Assembly: GCA_947044365.1 (NCBI GenBank)
Contig: OX345636.1
Location: 58,324,537-58,388,536, forward strand
Length of the DNA: 64,000 nt
Direction of reading: 5' to 3'
Source: Petrosia ficiformis
Taxonomy: Eukaryota > Porifera > Demospongiae > Haplosclerida > Petrosiidae
Shown here: positions 48,657 to 59,476 of the stretch, piece after piece
Layout: each line of letters begins with the position of its first letter
Position numbering within the stretch: position 1 is the first letter of the stretch
Notes under the pieces: model-generated
What the model was told of the DNA's origin: nothing
What the model saw: only the letters and a program-made list of their open reading frames with translations
Databases searched by the model: none
Position numbers and translations under genes: made by a program

Positions 48657-49625
48657 TTATTCTTGATCTGTCATCAATTTCCACAGCACATAGTTTGTGA
48701 CAGCTGAGATACTCCCATCTTCAGATACACTAAATTCTATCCTGCTACAATCGGGTTTGTCTAATTCTAAATGCATGTGCATTTTTAGAATATATGCCGT
48801 ATTCTCACTCAATGTAGCAAGAATGATATATATTTCAATGTTGGTTATTTCAACACATTGAGCCATTAGTGCCCTCATTACTACGTTTGATCCTATTATA
48901 AGGGATTCGGACATCGCTTGTGCTATGTCCATATGTGTATGGACATCTTTGGCTTCCATGCCACCTGCTCGTACCAAAAAAGAATGCTCTTGTGATCTCG
49001 TCATGATTGCACCAGCAAGCAACTGTGACCTTGTACAAAATTTTTCTTTGTGGAAAAATGCAATATCCACCCTCGACTTTCCATAATTGTGAGGTAGGCC
49101 ACCCAGAAAGGTCCTTTTTTCTAAGAGGTTGTTGGCTTCATTGAAGACTGCAAAGTTTCGCTCCTGTAATGGATACTTCAAAAGGTCATAAAAAAAATTT
49201 TTCCTCATGGTTTCCTGGTTGTCAAAATTAAGTGTCACAGGGATTAAATTTTTAACAGTAACCTGCACTGTGCATTCAGGTACTGAACTTGGTGCACTGA
49301 TTTTAGTTGGCTTTGGAACTACCTTCATGATTTCTGGATCGTTAGTTATACAACAATCTCCTTTGATAGTTAGTATATTAAATAATTCTGCTGGGAGCAC
49401 TGGTGGTTTTTCTTCTACAAATGAGATTATAAGATCACGTGTAGGTATATCTTGTATTTCTGATGAAGGGTTACTAGCAGTTTCAGACTTTTTGGGAAAT
49501 AAGAAGACATACGAGTCCTTACATTTTTTTGGACAACCACGCTTATCGTGAACTTTCATGTAACCTTCACAGGAAACTTTTGATTCTTTCCGTGGAGAAA
49601 GGGAAAACATGTAGTAAACTGACAT
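48657..49625 (-). CDS. 322-residue intronless hypothetical protein
   Basis: A long uninterrupted frame starting MSVYYMFSLS and ending WKLMTDQE. There is a cysteine-containing basic segment at residues 19-46 (KRGCPKKCKD), a Ser/Pro-rich middle (50-115), and an alpha/beta C-terminal half. D187 (SRVDIAFF) and the E224-A-K226 triplet (GGMEAKD), followed by DIAQAMSE, resemble the D...ExK and following helix of the PD-(D/E)XK nuclease fold. This is a motif-level guess. No membrane segment. It lies 212 bases left of the Merlin transposon, in the opposite direction. It could be a host gene or a transposon-borne accessory gene. I do not recognise a family. Confidence 0.6.
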   Translation of the reverse strand: MSVYYMFSLSPRKESKVSCEGYMKVHDKRGCPKKCKDSYVFLFPKKSETASNPSSEIQDIPTRDLIISFVEEKPPVLPAELFNILTIKGDCCITNDPEIMKVVPKPTKISAPSSVPECTVQVTVKNLIPVTLNFDNQETMRKNFFYDLLKYPLQERNFAVFNEANNLLEKRTFLGGLPHNYGKSRVDIAFFHKEKFCTRSQLLAGAIMTRSQEHSFLVRAGGMEAKDVHTHMDIAQAMSESLIIGSNVVMRALMAQCVEITNIEIYIILATLSENTAYILKMHMHLELDKPDCSRIEFSVSEDGSISAVTNYVLWKLMTDQE

Positions 49626-49690
49626 GCTGGTGAAGTATAGTGAAGTATTATGTTCTCTGAATTGACTTCCAAACAGAATGACTTAAAAAC

Positions 49691-49691
<1 letters not shown>

Positions 49692-49746
<55 letters not shown>
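49692..49746. repeat. (GA)n microsatellite
   Basis: About 27 GA repeats between the hypothetical gene and the Merlin element. Confidence 0.9.
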
Positions 49747-49748
<2 letters not shown>

Positions 49749-49837
49749 GCAGACTATGATACGCATGCATGACAGAATTAGAACTCATAAAAAAAAGTGA
49801 GGAGTAACAGATCAAGTGAAATACACTAAGGCCTTTG

Positions 49838-51510
49838 GGATCAACTGGCACAGACGGCCCCTCATTAATTATGCACGATCACGATGAGCCACACCCACTC
49901 ACGCTATTATATTATATAATTATGCATATATGGCGCAAGCGCACTATGTTTTACCGGGATACTTGGCGGCAAATACAAAGATTTTATATGCTTGCTCCTT
50001 TAACTTCCATAATGTCATTTTTGGGACTTGGACCAATCATATTCGGTGGAAATGATAAAATTATTCATTTTTTGAGAACAAATAACCTGCTTGCAAGATC
50101 ACAAAACTGTACAAGGCAAGTATGCATAAAAATACTACAAATAAAATTAATAAATATAATTTTTTTATTATTAGTACAGCTATTAATGATATCTATCACA
50201 ATAATTTATTCTAATTAATAATTATAATATTACTATTAAGTATGACAATCAAATTAATTACATAATTATTAGGTATGCAATAATTAAATATATATATAAT
50301 AGGAATATTTACAATTAAAAATAATTATAAATTTATATTTTTGAACTGAAGGTGTAATGTTGCAATGGTCGAAAGAGTGAGAAATGATGTTTCAGATGGA
50401 GTAAGTTGGCGATGTACTGTATGTAAAAGCAGGAAGTCTATTAGAGATAACAGCTTCTTTTCCAAATCAAAATTGAGTTTGCAAAAATGGTTAATCTTAA
50501 TATTCTGGTGGTCAAGACAGTTCCCAGTAACAAGTGCAGCATCCACGGCTGAAGTGGATGTTGGCACAGCTGTAGATGTATACAGATGGCTGAGAGAAGT
50601 TTGCACCACAAAGCTTTTACAAACTCCAGTAATTCTAGGTGGGCAAGGAGTAGTTGTGCAGATTGATGAGTCTCTTTTCCGTCACAAACCCAAGGTAAAT
50701 AATAAAATGAATGTCAAATTTTCGTAATTATACTAGAAATTAATAGAACCATAGGGGTAGACCAACAGCATCAGAAGAATGGGTCTTTGGACTTGTGGAC
50801 ACTTCTCACACTCCAGCATTAGGCTACATGGAAATTGTACAGCAACGAGATGCCACTACCTTGTTACCAGTAATTCAAGCACACACTGCCCCTGGAACTA
50901 TTATACATTCAGACGAGTGGAGGGCATATTCAAGAGTAGCAAGTCTAGCAAATATTGCAAGTCATTCCACTGTAAACCACTCCTTGCATTTTGTGGACCC
51001 TGCTACAGGTACACACACACAGAACATTGAAAGTTATTGGGCTCAGGCAAAACGAAAGTTAAAAAACATGAAAGGATGCCATGCAACTGAATTACCATCA
51101 TATCTAGATGAACATATGTGGATGGAACGATATGCCAGAAATGCCACTGGTGGTTTTAATGCCAGGGAGTGCTTTAATAACATATGTTCTGATATAGCTA
51201 CATTTTATCCTGTCTGAGACTCCATATTTATTTACTCACTTGCTGTATATTAATCATCTACTCACCTTTTATATACTTGCATTCTCTTGAAAATCATGTA
51301 GACAAAAATATGAGTACTTGAAAATCATGTTGACAAAAAAGTAGACAAAAATATGAGTACTTGAAAATCATGTTGACAAAAATATCAGTAAGTGGGTGTG
51401 GCTGTATACACGTCCTAATTAATTGTGGCGTGGACGTAGATTTACGTTGGTGGGTGCGGCTAATCGTTATCGTGCATAATTAATGAGGGGCCGTCTGTGC
51501 CAGTTGATCC
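49838..51510 (+). mobile_element. Merlin DNA transposon, apparently complete
   Basis: Inverted ends of roughly 50 bases start GGATCAACTGGCACAGACGG (49838) and end with the complement at 51510. The flanks carry an exact 8-base target duplication GGCCTTTG (49830-49837 and 51511-51518). Merlin elements are related to bacterial IS1016/IS1595 and duplicate 8-9 bases. The inside holds one transposase gene in three exons without stops. The 1,673-base length fits a full element. Confidence 0.92.
49922..51217 (+). CDS. Merlin (IS1595/ISXO2-like) DDE transposase
   Basis: Exons 49922-50115, 50352-50694 and 50747-51217 give about 335 residues with no stop. Intron 1 starts GC (AAG before GCAAGT) and ends AG. 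This is the only join I find that restores the frame, and it creates a zinc-ribbon pair NCTRC followed by WRCTVC. Intron 2 is GT-AG and gives KPKNHRGRPT, the usual Merlin context. Catalytic acids: D in VVVQIDESLF, D in IIHSDEWRAY, E in TQNIESYWAQ. The start could also be a Met at 49871 or 49946. It would cut and paste its own element in the nucleus. It appears capable of encoding a full enzyme. Confidence 0.88.
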
Positions 51511-51518
51511 GGCCTTTG

Positions 51519-52060
51519 CAACGTATGTCTTTACAGTTGGTCTGAGTGAGTGTGTGAGTGAGTGTGCGAGTGTGTGTACGAGCAAGCCATTAGAAATAAC
51601 TGTAACTCTATTTCTGATCTTTTCATTCAGGGGTACACACAACACATACAAATGAACATACATATCAAAAGTATAAAATGTGCACACTCACATATTCCAA
51701 ACTGTTGTACTATAGATTGAGTACACAGAGAGAGAGAAAAGTCACAACAACTGGGACCAACTTGAGTAGATAGAAAAGAGACTTACCCAAAGAAAAAATT
51801 ATCACAAAAACCGGAACAACTCGACACGAGACTCTTACAACTTGCTCCAAGCAGAACAACACTCAGCCTACCACTCCTAATATAAACAGTTTGGGAGGAT
51901 TAGACCAATCAGATTGATCAAATGCTAAATGTCTGTACACTGGTAGTCATGCCAACCACCAAACATTTCTCTGCCAATTATATTAGTGCTGTAGTATCAT
52001 GTAATATAGCATGGTATAACAATTAGTACATAGTTATATGAAGTTCTTCCTGTGTTTATT
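51519..52060. other. intergenic, simple repeats
   Basis: A GTGA/GTGT-rich patch at 51540-51585 and AT-rich sequence. Before it, inside the Merlin element, a 25-30-base unit (TGAAAATCATGTTGACAAAA) repeats at 51288-51385. No gene. Confidence 0.4.
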
Positions 52061-52064
52061 AATT

Positions 52065-52440
52065 ACCCTCGCCGCGTAGCGTAGGCGGAAGGGTACGGTA
52101 ATCGTTTTGTCTGTGTGTGTGTGTTAGCAATTTTTCTTGAAAAATAAAAACATTGACATTTCAAAAGGGGTACTGGTACACTTCAAATTATACAAGGTAA
52201 AAAAAAAGAACGTAGGAATTCTTCTAAAACCTTTTTGTTCTAAAGTTATGACAAGTTTTATAACTCACAGTTACCACCGTTTCACGACTAAGATGAAACG
52301 AGGGCAATAACGAGAGTAAATATAGACAAACAAAACACAGGTGATCCTCTTGCATGGCTGTCGCTAGCCAAGAAACACTTCAAACCACCAAAACAATCGA
52401 TGTAATGGTTGCTACTACATCACCATTGATGCTAGATAGT
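52065..52440. repeat. inverted copy of the 5551-6480 element
   Basis: Starts TACCCTCGCCGCGTAGCGTA and follows the reverse of 6250-6480, then a second match (GTCGCTAGCCAAGAAACACT region) to 6100-6190. A sequence with GGTACC-type short repeats follows at 52440-52530. Confidence 0.55.
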
Positions 52441-52721
52441 AGTGATGGGCGATACCGGTACCCAAGTACTCGATACTTCGGTTCCAGCACACAAACTGTT
52501 GGTACCGATTACTGGAAACAGAACCGACTACGTTCAATACCATAACCACACCCACTTAACCTTAATATTTGTTAATATAATCTAACAATTTGTTATTTTT
52601 TATATTTTAATAATAAATATTATTATCACCTGCAACAATAATTTAAAAAATAATTACATCCCTGGATCATGTTAAAAAGTTTGGGAATGTATCTAAAATA
52701 GGATTGAATAGAATTGTATAT

Positions 52722-54106
52722 TCACTGTTTAATAAACAGCCCAGAAAGTTTAGAAAAAGGCAGCAGATAAGACATAGGAAGAGAATTGAAAAGGCAGCTA
52801 TTGATAAGATGTCTGTTGAACATCAGTTCTGCAGGAGAAACTCCAGTAGTACTTTGCGGTGTTATCCGGTAATTGAAAAGGAACCTTGACAACCGAGTCT
52901 CCAAAGATCCTGTTAGTTTTTTCATTGCTCTCTTCAATGTCTGGACAGTTCTTTCTGCCAGTCCATTTGAGGCTGGGTGGTATGGTGATATTCTTTGATG
53001 TATAATACCATTTTGAGACAGGAATGCCTGAAATTCATCGCTAATAAATGCAGGTCCATTGTCTGATACCAATACTTTGGGTAGACCTAAGGTGGCAAAA
53101 GTGTTGCGCAGTTTCTCACTAGTGACCTTTGATGTTGCTGATGTTGTCATGTGTACATCCACCCATTTACTGTGAGCATCAATAATCACGAGAAAATAAT
53201 GACCCATAAATGGTCCTGCATAATCCACATGAATGCGAGACCAGGGTTGTAATGGCCACTGCCAAGAGTGGATGGGGGCTTGTGGGGGACTGTTTCTTAG
53301 AGACTGACAAATGTGGCACTTCTTGACTTCTGTTTCTATGTCTGAGTCCATATTCGGCCACCACATGTATCCTCTGGCAAGACTCTTCATTCGAGTGGTT
53401 CCTGGATGACCATCGTGGAGTTCCCTGATAAGGATTGGTCGACCAAGTGGAGGAATTACGACTCGAGATTCCCACAGAATGCAGCCGTTCATGATGCTGA
53501 GTTCGTCCTTCCTTCGAAGAAATGGAGAAATATCAACATCTGCTTGGGTAATTGGCCATCCTTGTTGAACGTACAGTTTGACCTTGGAGAGTAAAGGATC
53601 TCTGGCAGTCCAGTTTTTGATTTGTACAGCATTAACAGGGGTGGTTGCTAATGTTTGCAATGACAGAAGTATGTCTCCAGGAACTGGAATGGTTTCCAGC
53701 GAAGTAGGGAGTGGTAACCTCGATAGGGCATCTGCATTACTGTTGTCTTTACCAGGTTTAAACCGAATAGTATAACTGTATGCACTAAGAGTCAGGTTCC
53801 AGCGTTGGATTCTGGATGCAGCCATCTGCGGAATTGAACGAGTAGGGTTAAATAAATGTACTAAAGGTTTTTGATCTGTGAAAAGTGTGAACTTTCTTCC
53901 ATATAGGTATTGGTGAAATCTAGTGACACCGAAAACTATTGCCAGGGCCTCTTTATCCAACTGGGAATACTTCTTTTCCGCCGGAGTTAATGATCGAGAG
54001 GCAAAACAGATCGGGTGCTCGGAACCATCATCCATCTCATGGGAAAGAACAGCCCCTAATCCGTTAGGTGAGGCATCACATGCTACGACTAATTTTACAT
54101 TTTTAG
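52722..54106 (-). pseudogene. Ty3/gypsy retrotransposon fragment (RNase H - integrase)
   Basis: Minus-strand order: end of reverse transcriptase/RNase H (VACDASPNGLGAVLSHE, FASRSLTPAEKKYSQLDKEA, FTDQKPLVHLF, NADALSRLP), integrase zinc region (ELHDGHPGTTRMKSLARGYM, CHICQ), and core (HVDYAGPF, VSDNGPAFISDEFQ, SPYHPASNGLAERTVQTLKR). These are standard Ty3/gypsy signatures. The frame is open over more than 400 codons but begins abruptly near 54106 and ends in unrelated residues after GVSPAELMFNRHL. Gag, protease, most of the reverse transcriptase and both LTRs are missing, so it is a dead internal piece. Confidence 0.9.
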
Positions 54107-54119
54107 TTTGCCCAAAAAT

Positions 54120-56230
54120 AAATTGCTACAATTACTAAATTTAGTAGAAGAAAGATTAGTTAACATGCCGGCACGCTTTATAATGTTGATTAAAGATTTG
54201 ATTGCATTTAGAAAAATAACGAACAATGAGAATACAGAAGTTAATGTAGAAAAGGAGAACAAACAAGATAGAGGCTTTATGACAACACACTTTCACAATA
54301 AAGGCATTGAAATGATTGATTTACCTAGAATACTTAATGGAAGAGATGTTAGAAGTGCAGTACCTAATTTTTTGAATAATGTAAATCCTCCTATAGTTGG
54401 CTATACTTACAGTAAATCTATTGCAAGCCAAATTTTTAATCATAACAAAGTAGTGGAAGAATTAGATTTTGATGTTGGCATGAAGGATATGAAGTGTGAA
54501 TGTAGCTCATCTAGTTTTTGTTATTCTCCGGCCAGGCATATTGTGACAGGTGATCTTAAATTAATTAAAGATATTAAACTTAGAAATATGATAGCTAAAG
54601 GACCTAATTATAGAGAACAGAATAACATTAATTGGAATGTTAATTCTAAAATATGTAAAGAGGCTGTGTCTAAATACAAAGTAAAATGGTCGAAAAAAGA
54701 AAAGGTAGATAAAAGATTATTGAATGAATGGGAGATAAGAGTTCATGAATGCATTGATAAAAGGATACAGCAGCTAAGGGCAAAACATATTAATAAACGT
54801 AAAAAACATGTATTTAAAGATAAGTTACATTTAGATAATTTACAAGACCTCCACAATAAGTTTGTTTGGTTCCTGCAGATAAAGCAGCTAACAATGTTAT
54901 AATAGTATGTAAGAAGTATTATATGGAGATGGTTCTTGATGAACTTAGTACCACCCAAACCTATTTTAAAGATAATGCTAATATTGCACATATAATATCC
55001 AAACATGTGAAGTACATGAATGAGAATAATATCAAGGTAGAACCTAACATGGATGACATGTCATCCTTTTACTGGCTACCTAAATTACATAAAAATCCTT
55101 ACGGAAAGAGATTTATTGCTGCTTCACATAAATGTACCACTAAGGCATTATCTAAACTTCTTACCACATGTCTTACTACTATAACTACTCATTTTAAAGA
55201 ATATTGCCATGGCATTTATAATAATACCGGTGTTAACTGTTTTTGGATAATTAATAATTCACAACAGGTCCTTGACAAACTTCACACAATTAATCACTTT
55301 TCTAAGGCAAAACATTTTGATAGCTTTGATTTTTCTACACTGTATACTAGTATTCCACATGTCTCTTTAAAATTAGCACTTACGGCTCTCATACAGGAAG
55401 CATATAGAGTTAGAAATTCCATATACATAGTTGTAAATAAGTTTGGTAAAACATACTAGTCAGATATACCATCTAAATCAAGTTGTAGTAAAAATATTAA
55501 AGAGGATAAACTGATAGAAATGCTGGAATTCTTGATAGATAACATTTACATTAAAGTAGGTAAAGAAATATTTAGGCAGCAAATAGGAATTCCAATGGGT
55601 ACTGATTGTGCCCTTTTTTAGCTAATTTATTTTTATTCTATTATGAATATAAAAGAATATGAAAGATCTTATAAAACGTAATATACACTTAGCTAAACAG
55701 TTTTCTTACACTACCAGATATATTGATGATCTTTTAACATTAAATAATAATAGATTTACAAAAGTTATTCCTGACATATATCCTCCTGAGTTAGAGCTCA
55801 AAAGAACTACTGAGAGTCCCACTATGCTATCCTATTTAGATATATTAATTACAATAGAAAATGAGAAATATCACACTACCATTTTTGATAAAAGAGACAA
55901 TTTTGGTTTTAATATAGTTAACTTTCCACATTTATGCAGTAATATTCCCACTAAACCTGCTTATGGAGTGTATATTTCACAATTAATAAGAATTGGTAGG
56001 ATATGCGATTCTTTTAAAGATTTTACACACAGACACTATAAGTTAACTAGTCATTTAATACAACAAGGATTCTGGTATACAAAGCTATGTTTTATCTTTT
56101 AAAAGGTTTACAAAATACATGCACCTATTTTTTCTAAATTTAATTGTAATATATGCAAACATAATTATAGAGGAAGGTATTTGCCTGCCCGTTAATGTTA
56201 AACTTAACTTAACTAGAAATGTGACTATTA
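54120..56230 (+). pseudogene. Penelope-like retroelement, reverse transcriptase broken by frame shifts
   Basis: Three frames read in order: 54120-54865 (RGFMTTHFHNKGIEMIDLPR, KCECSSSSFCYSPARHIVTG, GPNYREQ), 54866-55459 (VPADKAANNVIIVCKKYY, FYWLPKLHKNPYGKRFIAAS, FDFSTLYTSIPH) and 55460-56230 (IGIPMGTDCA, then TTRYIDDLLTLNN, LSYLDILI). VPADK, the WLPKLHK region, IPMGT.CA and YIDDLL mark a Penelope-type reverse transcriptase. One-base shifts near 54865 and 55612 and a stop at 55457-55459 inactivate it. No GIY-YIG endonuclease follows. It starts where the gypsy fragment ends, on the other strand. Confidence 0.85.
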
Positions 56231-56600
56231 GACGTGCTAGACATTGATTAGTACTTATCAGTGCTTCTTCCAAATTATAATCAGTACTGATCAGTACTTC
56301 TTTTGTGTGTTGCATGGGTGGACAGTGATGGCCAGCTGCTTTTGTAGGAGCAGGTGCTTGGTGTGCCTCACTGATCTCAAACCATGCACATATGACCAAC
56401 TTGGGTTTACGGCAGCTCTGTGCTTCTCTTCTTGGTTTGTGAGTTGCATTATGTTGTGTACTTGTTATTTAAGTGTACTATTTTTATTGTAATTATTGTT
56501 ATATGGACACTGGATGAGTGGGGAGAGTTGGCATGCCAACAAAGATCTTTAACCCACCATTCCCGGTTCTCATGACTGGGCATTCAGTATTCAATTTTTT
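56230..56600. other. 3' flank of the Penelope-like element, no gene seen
   Basis: Contains short repeats of TCAGTACT/TCAGTGCTTC near 56255-56300. I see no hammerhead core here. Confidence 0.4.
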
Positions 56601-56603
56601 CCT

Positions 56604-56862
56604 TATTTTCTAAGCCATTGTGGCTGTTCATTTTCTAAGCCATTGTGGCTGTTAATTTTCTAAGCCATTGTGGCTGTTCATTTTCTAAGCCATTGTGGCT
56701 GCTTATTTCTAAGCCGTTGTGGCTGCTAATTTCTAAGCCATGGTAGCTGGTAATTATTTTTCTAAGCCATTGTGGCTGATTATTTTTCTAAGCCATAGTG
56801 GCTGATTATTTTTCTAAGCCATAGTGGCTGGTCTAATGTTTAATGAAGCCATTGTGGCAGCT
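56604..56862. repeat. 25-bp minisatellite, ten units
   Basis: The unit is TTTTCTAAGCCATTGTGGCT plus GTTCA. Ten recognisable units vary slightly, the last being GAAGCCATTGTGGCAG. Each unit contains AGCCA...TGGCT, a small stem. Confidence 0.9.
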
Positions 56863-56899
56863 TGTTTGTTTGTTGTGTGTGTGTTTGTTTGCGCCTTTT

Positions 56900-59340
56900 G
56901 CTAGCATGCTAGACACATGAATTTTCATGTATGTATGTATATGTATTTGTGTTCATGTATAAGTAAATATGTTCATTCTTGCATACTTATACTTAGACAT
57001 GTTTGTAGGTATGTACATACTTACGTTTCAACATGATATATATATATATATATATATATATAATGTATGTATATACAGTAGGTGCATAATTATGTATATT
57101 CTTACATGTATATACATACACACTTATTAAATATGTATGTACGTATGTACATACATGCATACATACATTCGTATGTACATGTACATGAATGTATGAATGT
57201 ACTAGATAAATACAGTCCTTAGAAACAGAATAACAACTTACCAACACATGAATCATAGGAGTATACATGTAGTGTGTATTATACTGTACATGAATATACA
57301 TATACACATATGTACATGTATCTATGTATGTATGTTCGTATGTACACATGTACATATGTATATATAAGTAAGTATATATGTATTTACATGTGTGCTTACA
57401 TATGTATGTACATACATGTACCTACCTATGTACATACATACATATGTACATGAATGTATGTACATCAATGTATGTATGTACTAGTTAATTACATTCCTTA
57501 GAAACACCATAACAATGTACCAACACTAAAAACATAGGAGTATACATGTAGTGTGTACTGTACATGTATGTATGTTAGATGTATATACGTGTATGTATGT
57601 ATGTATGTATGTATTTATGTAAGTATACATGTATAATTATGCATGTACTTGTGTACATACTGTACATATGTATGTGGGTATTCACTTATGTATGTATGTA
57701 TGTACATGTATGTACACTGTATTATTTACTTGCATGTACATACATAAGTATATACCTACATATGTACATGTATGTACATATGTCATTGTATATATGTGTA
57801 TATATGTACCTATGTACAATATACGTTCACTTGTATGTGTGTACAGTTATACATATATATGCATGTATATATGTACATGTTTGTATTTGTGTATGTATGT
57901 ATATATGTACTCGTGTAAATATGTACATATGTACTCATGTATGTATGAATATATGTATGTGTGTTGTATGTATGTATGTATATGTATAATTATATGTATG
58001 TACGTACATACATACGTATGTACATGTAACTGTGTACCTACGTACTATGTAAGTACGTAGATACATATATTTGTATCTGTGTATGTATGTATTTATGTAT
58101 ATGAGTGTATGTATGTACATACGTATGTAGGTACTTACATATGTTCGTTTACTTATGTAACTACATGTATAAACGTATGTATGTATGTATGTACATACAT
58201 ATGTACATATGTAAATACATGTGCTTACATGTATCTTTTATATTTTTACATGTTTTTATATGTGTAGTATGTATGTGTATAGTATGTAAATACATGTATG
58301 TACGTCTGTACTTAAGTATATAAAAATTATATGTACATGTATTATGTACGTACGTACATGTGCACGTTTGTGTATGTGTGTGTGTATGCATGTACGTTCA
58401 CATGTACCTGTGTGTGTGCAAACATAATTCATATGTATGTACAAACACACTTACGCACATACATATATGTACAAATGTAAGTATAAGCATTTGTGCATAA
58501 GTGTGTTTGTACATACATATGAATTATGTTTGCATACACACAGGTACATGTGTACTTACATGCATACATATGTAATGTACATTAAACATCGTTCATATGT
58601 ACATGCATACGTACATACTTACTTACATACATTTGTACTATGTATGTTCTTGCATACAACCTGTACATGCGTATATACATGGACGTACATACGTATGTAC
58701 CTGCTTACTTACAATATATACATGCATACATACTGACATACATATGTATAAGTATGTATCATATATGTATGTATATATACAGTATATATATATATATATA
58801 TATATACATTATATGTACATATATAACCATGTGTACACAGGGGGGGGGAAGGTGGGGCATTTTGCTCTCGTCCCCACACTATAAGGGGGGCCCAACTTAG
58901 CCAAATCAATTTTTTAGGATGTGTTGATCACATGGCACTGCATGGTGTATTGTGCAATTTCAAGACGTCAGCTAATCACAATCAAATTATTACCTCTTTT
59001 GCCATGACAAAGGCACGAAGAGTTAAAACCTTTTTTGTATGTATAATCACTGTAATTTTTACAGTTATTAAAACCAGTTTCCAAAATAAATTGAATGAGG
59101 CCCCATTTTTAAAGTTTGCCCCAGGCCCCACAAGTCCTGTAGGCTGGCCTGTGTGTACATGTTTTTGTACAAGTATCTGTTTGTCTGTAAGTACATGTAC
59201 TCTGTATGTGGTGATTGCATGTGAGTATGTGTGTATGTTATGATGCATGTGTATGTATGTGTGCATTTGTTATTACATGTAATATGTAATATAGATACAT
59301 GTACATACATGTATATTTGTAGAAGACACATGTTACTGAA
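56900..59340. repeat. 2.4-kb TATG/TACA simple-repeat region
   Basis: Almost continuous degenerate TATG, TGTA, TACA and ACATGT repeats, with an AT run at 58780-58805 and a G-rich inset at about 58840-59150 that looks like an inserted repeat. All the long Tyr/Met/Val/Cys-rich frames on both strands are by-products. It precedes the gene 5 coiled-coil exon, as similar tracts do in genes 1 and 4. Confidence 0.85.
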
Positions 59341-59476
59341 TAAACAAGCATTCAACTGTTAGACATACTGTTACCAGTTAATTATATTCCTTGTCCTAGT
59401 AGTATATCTAATATAACAACTTATTATTATCAGAATATATAAATGAACTGATAAATATATTATTATAATTATACAG

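Noticed and set aside
49207..49551. 114-residue plus-strand frame
   Set aside because: It is the antisense shadow of the 322-residue minus-strand frame.
56230..56600. Second hammerhead ribozyme at the Penelope-like end
   Set aside because: No CTGATGA and GAAA pair with matching helices was found.
57579..58060. Long open frames rich in Met, Tyr, Val, Cys (and the same kind at 34754-34982, 42461-42744, 47793-48516)
   Set aside because: They are translations of TATG/TACA simple repeats, open in several frames and both strands at once.
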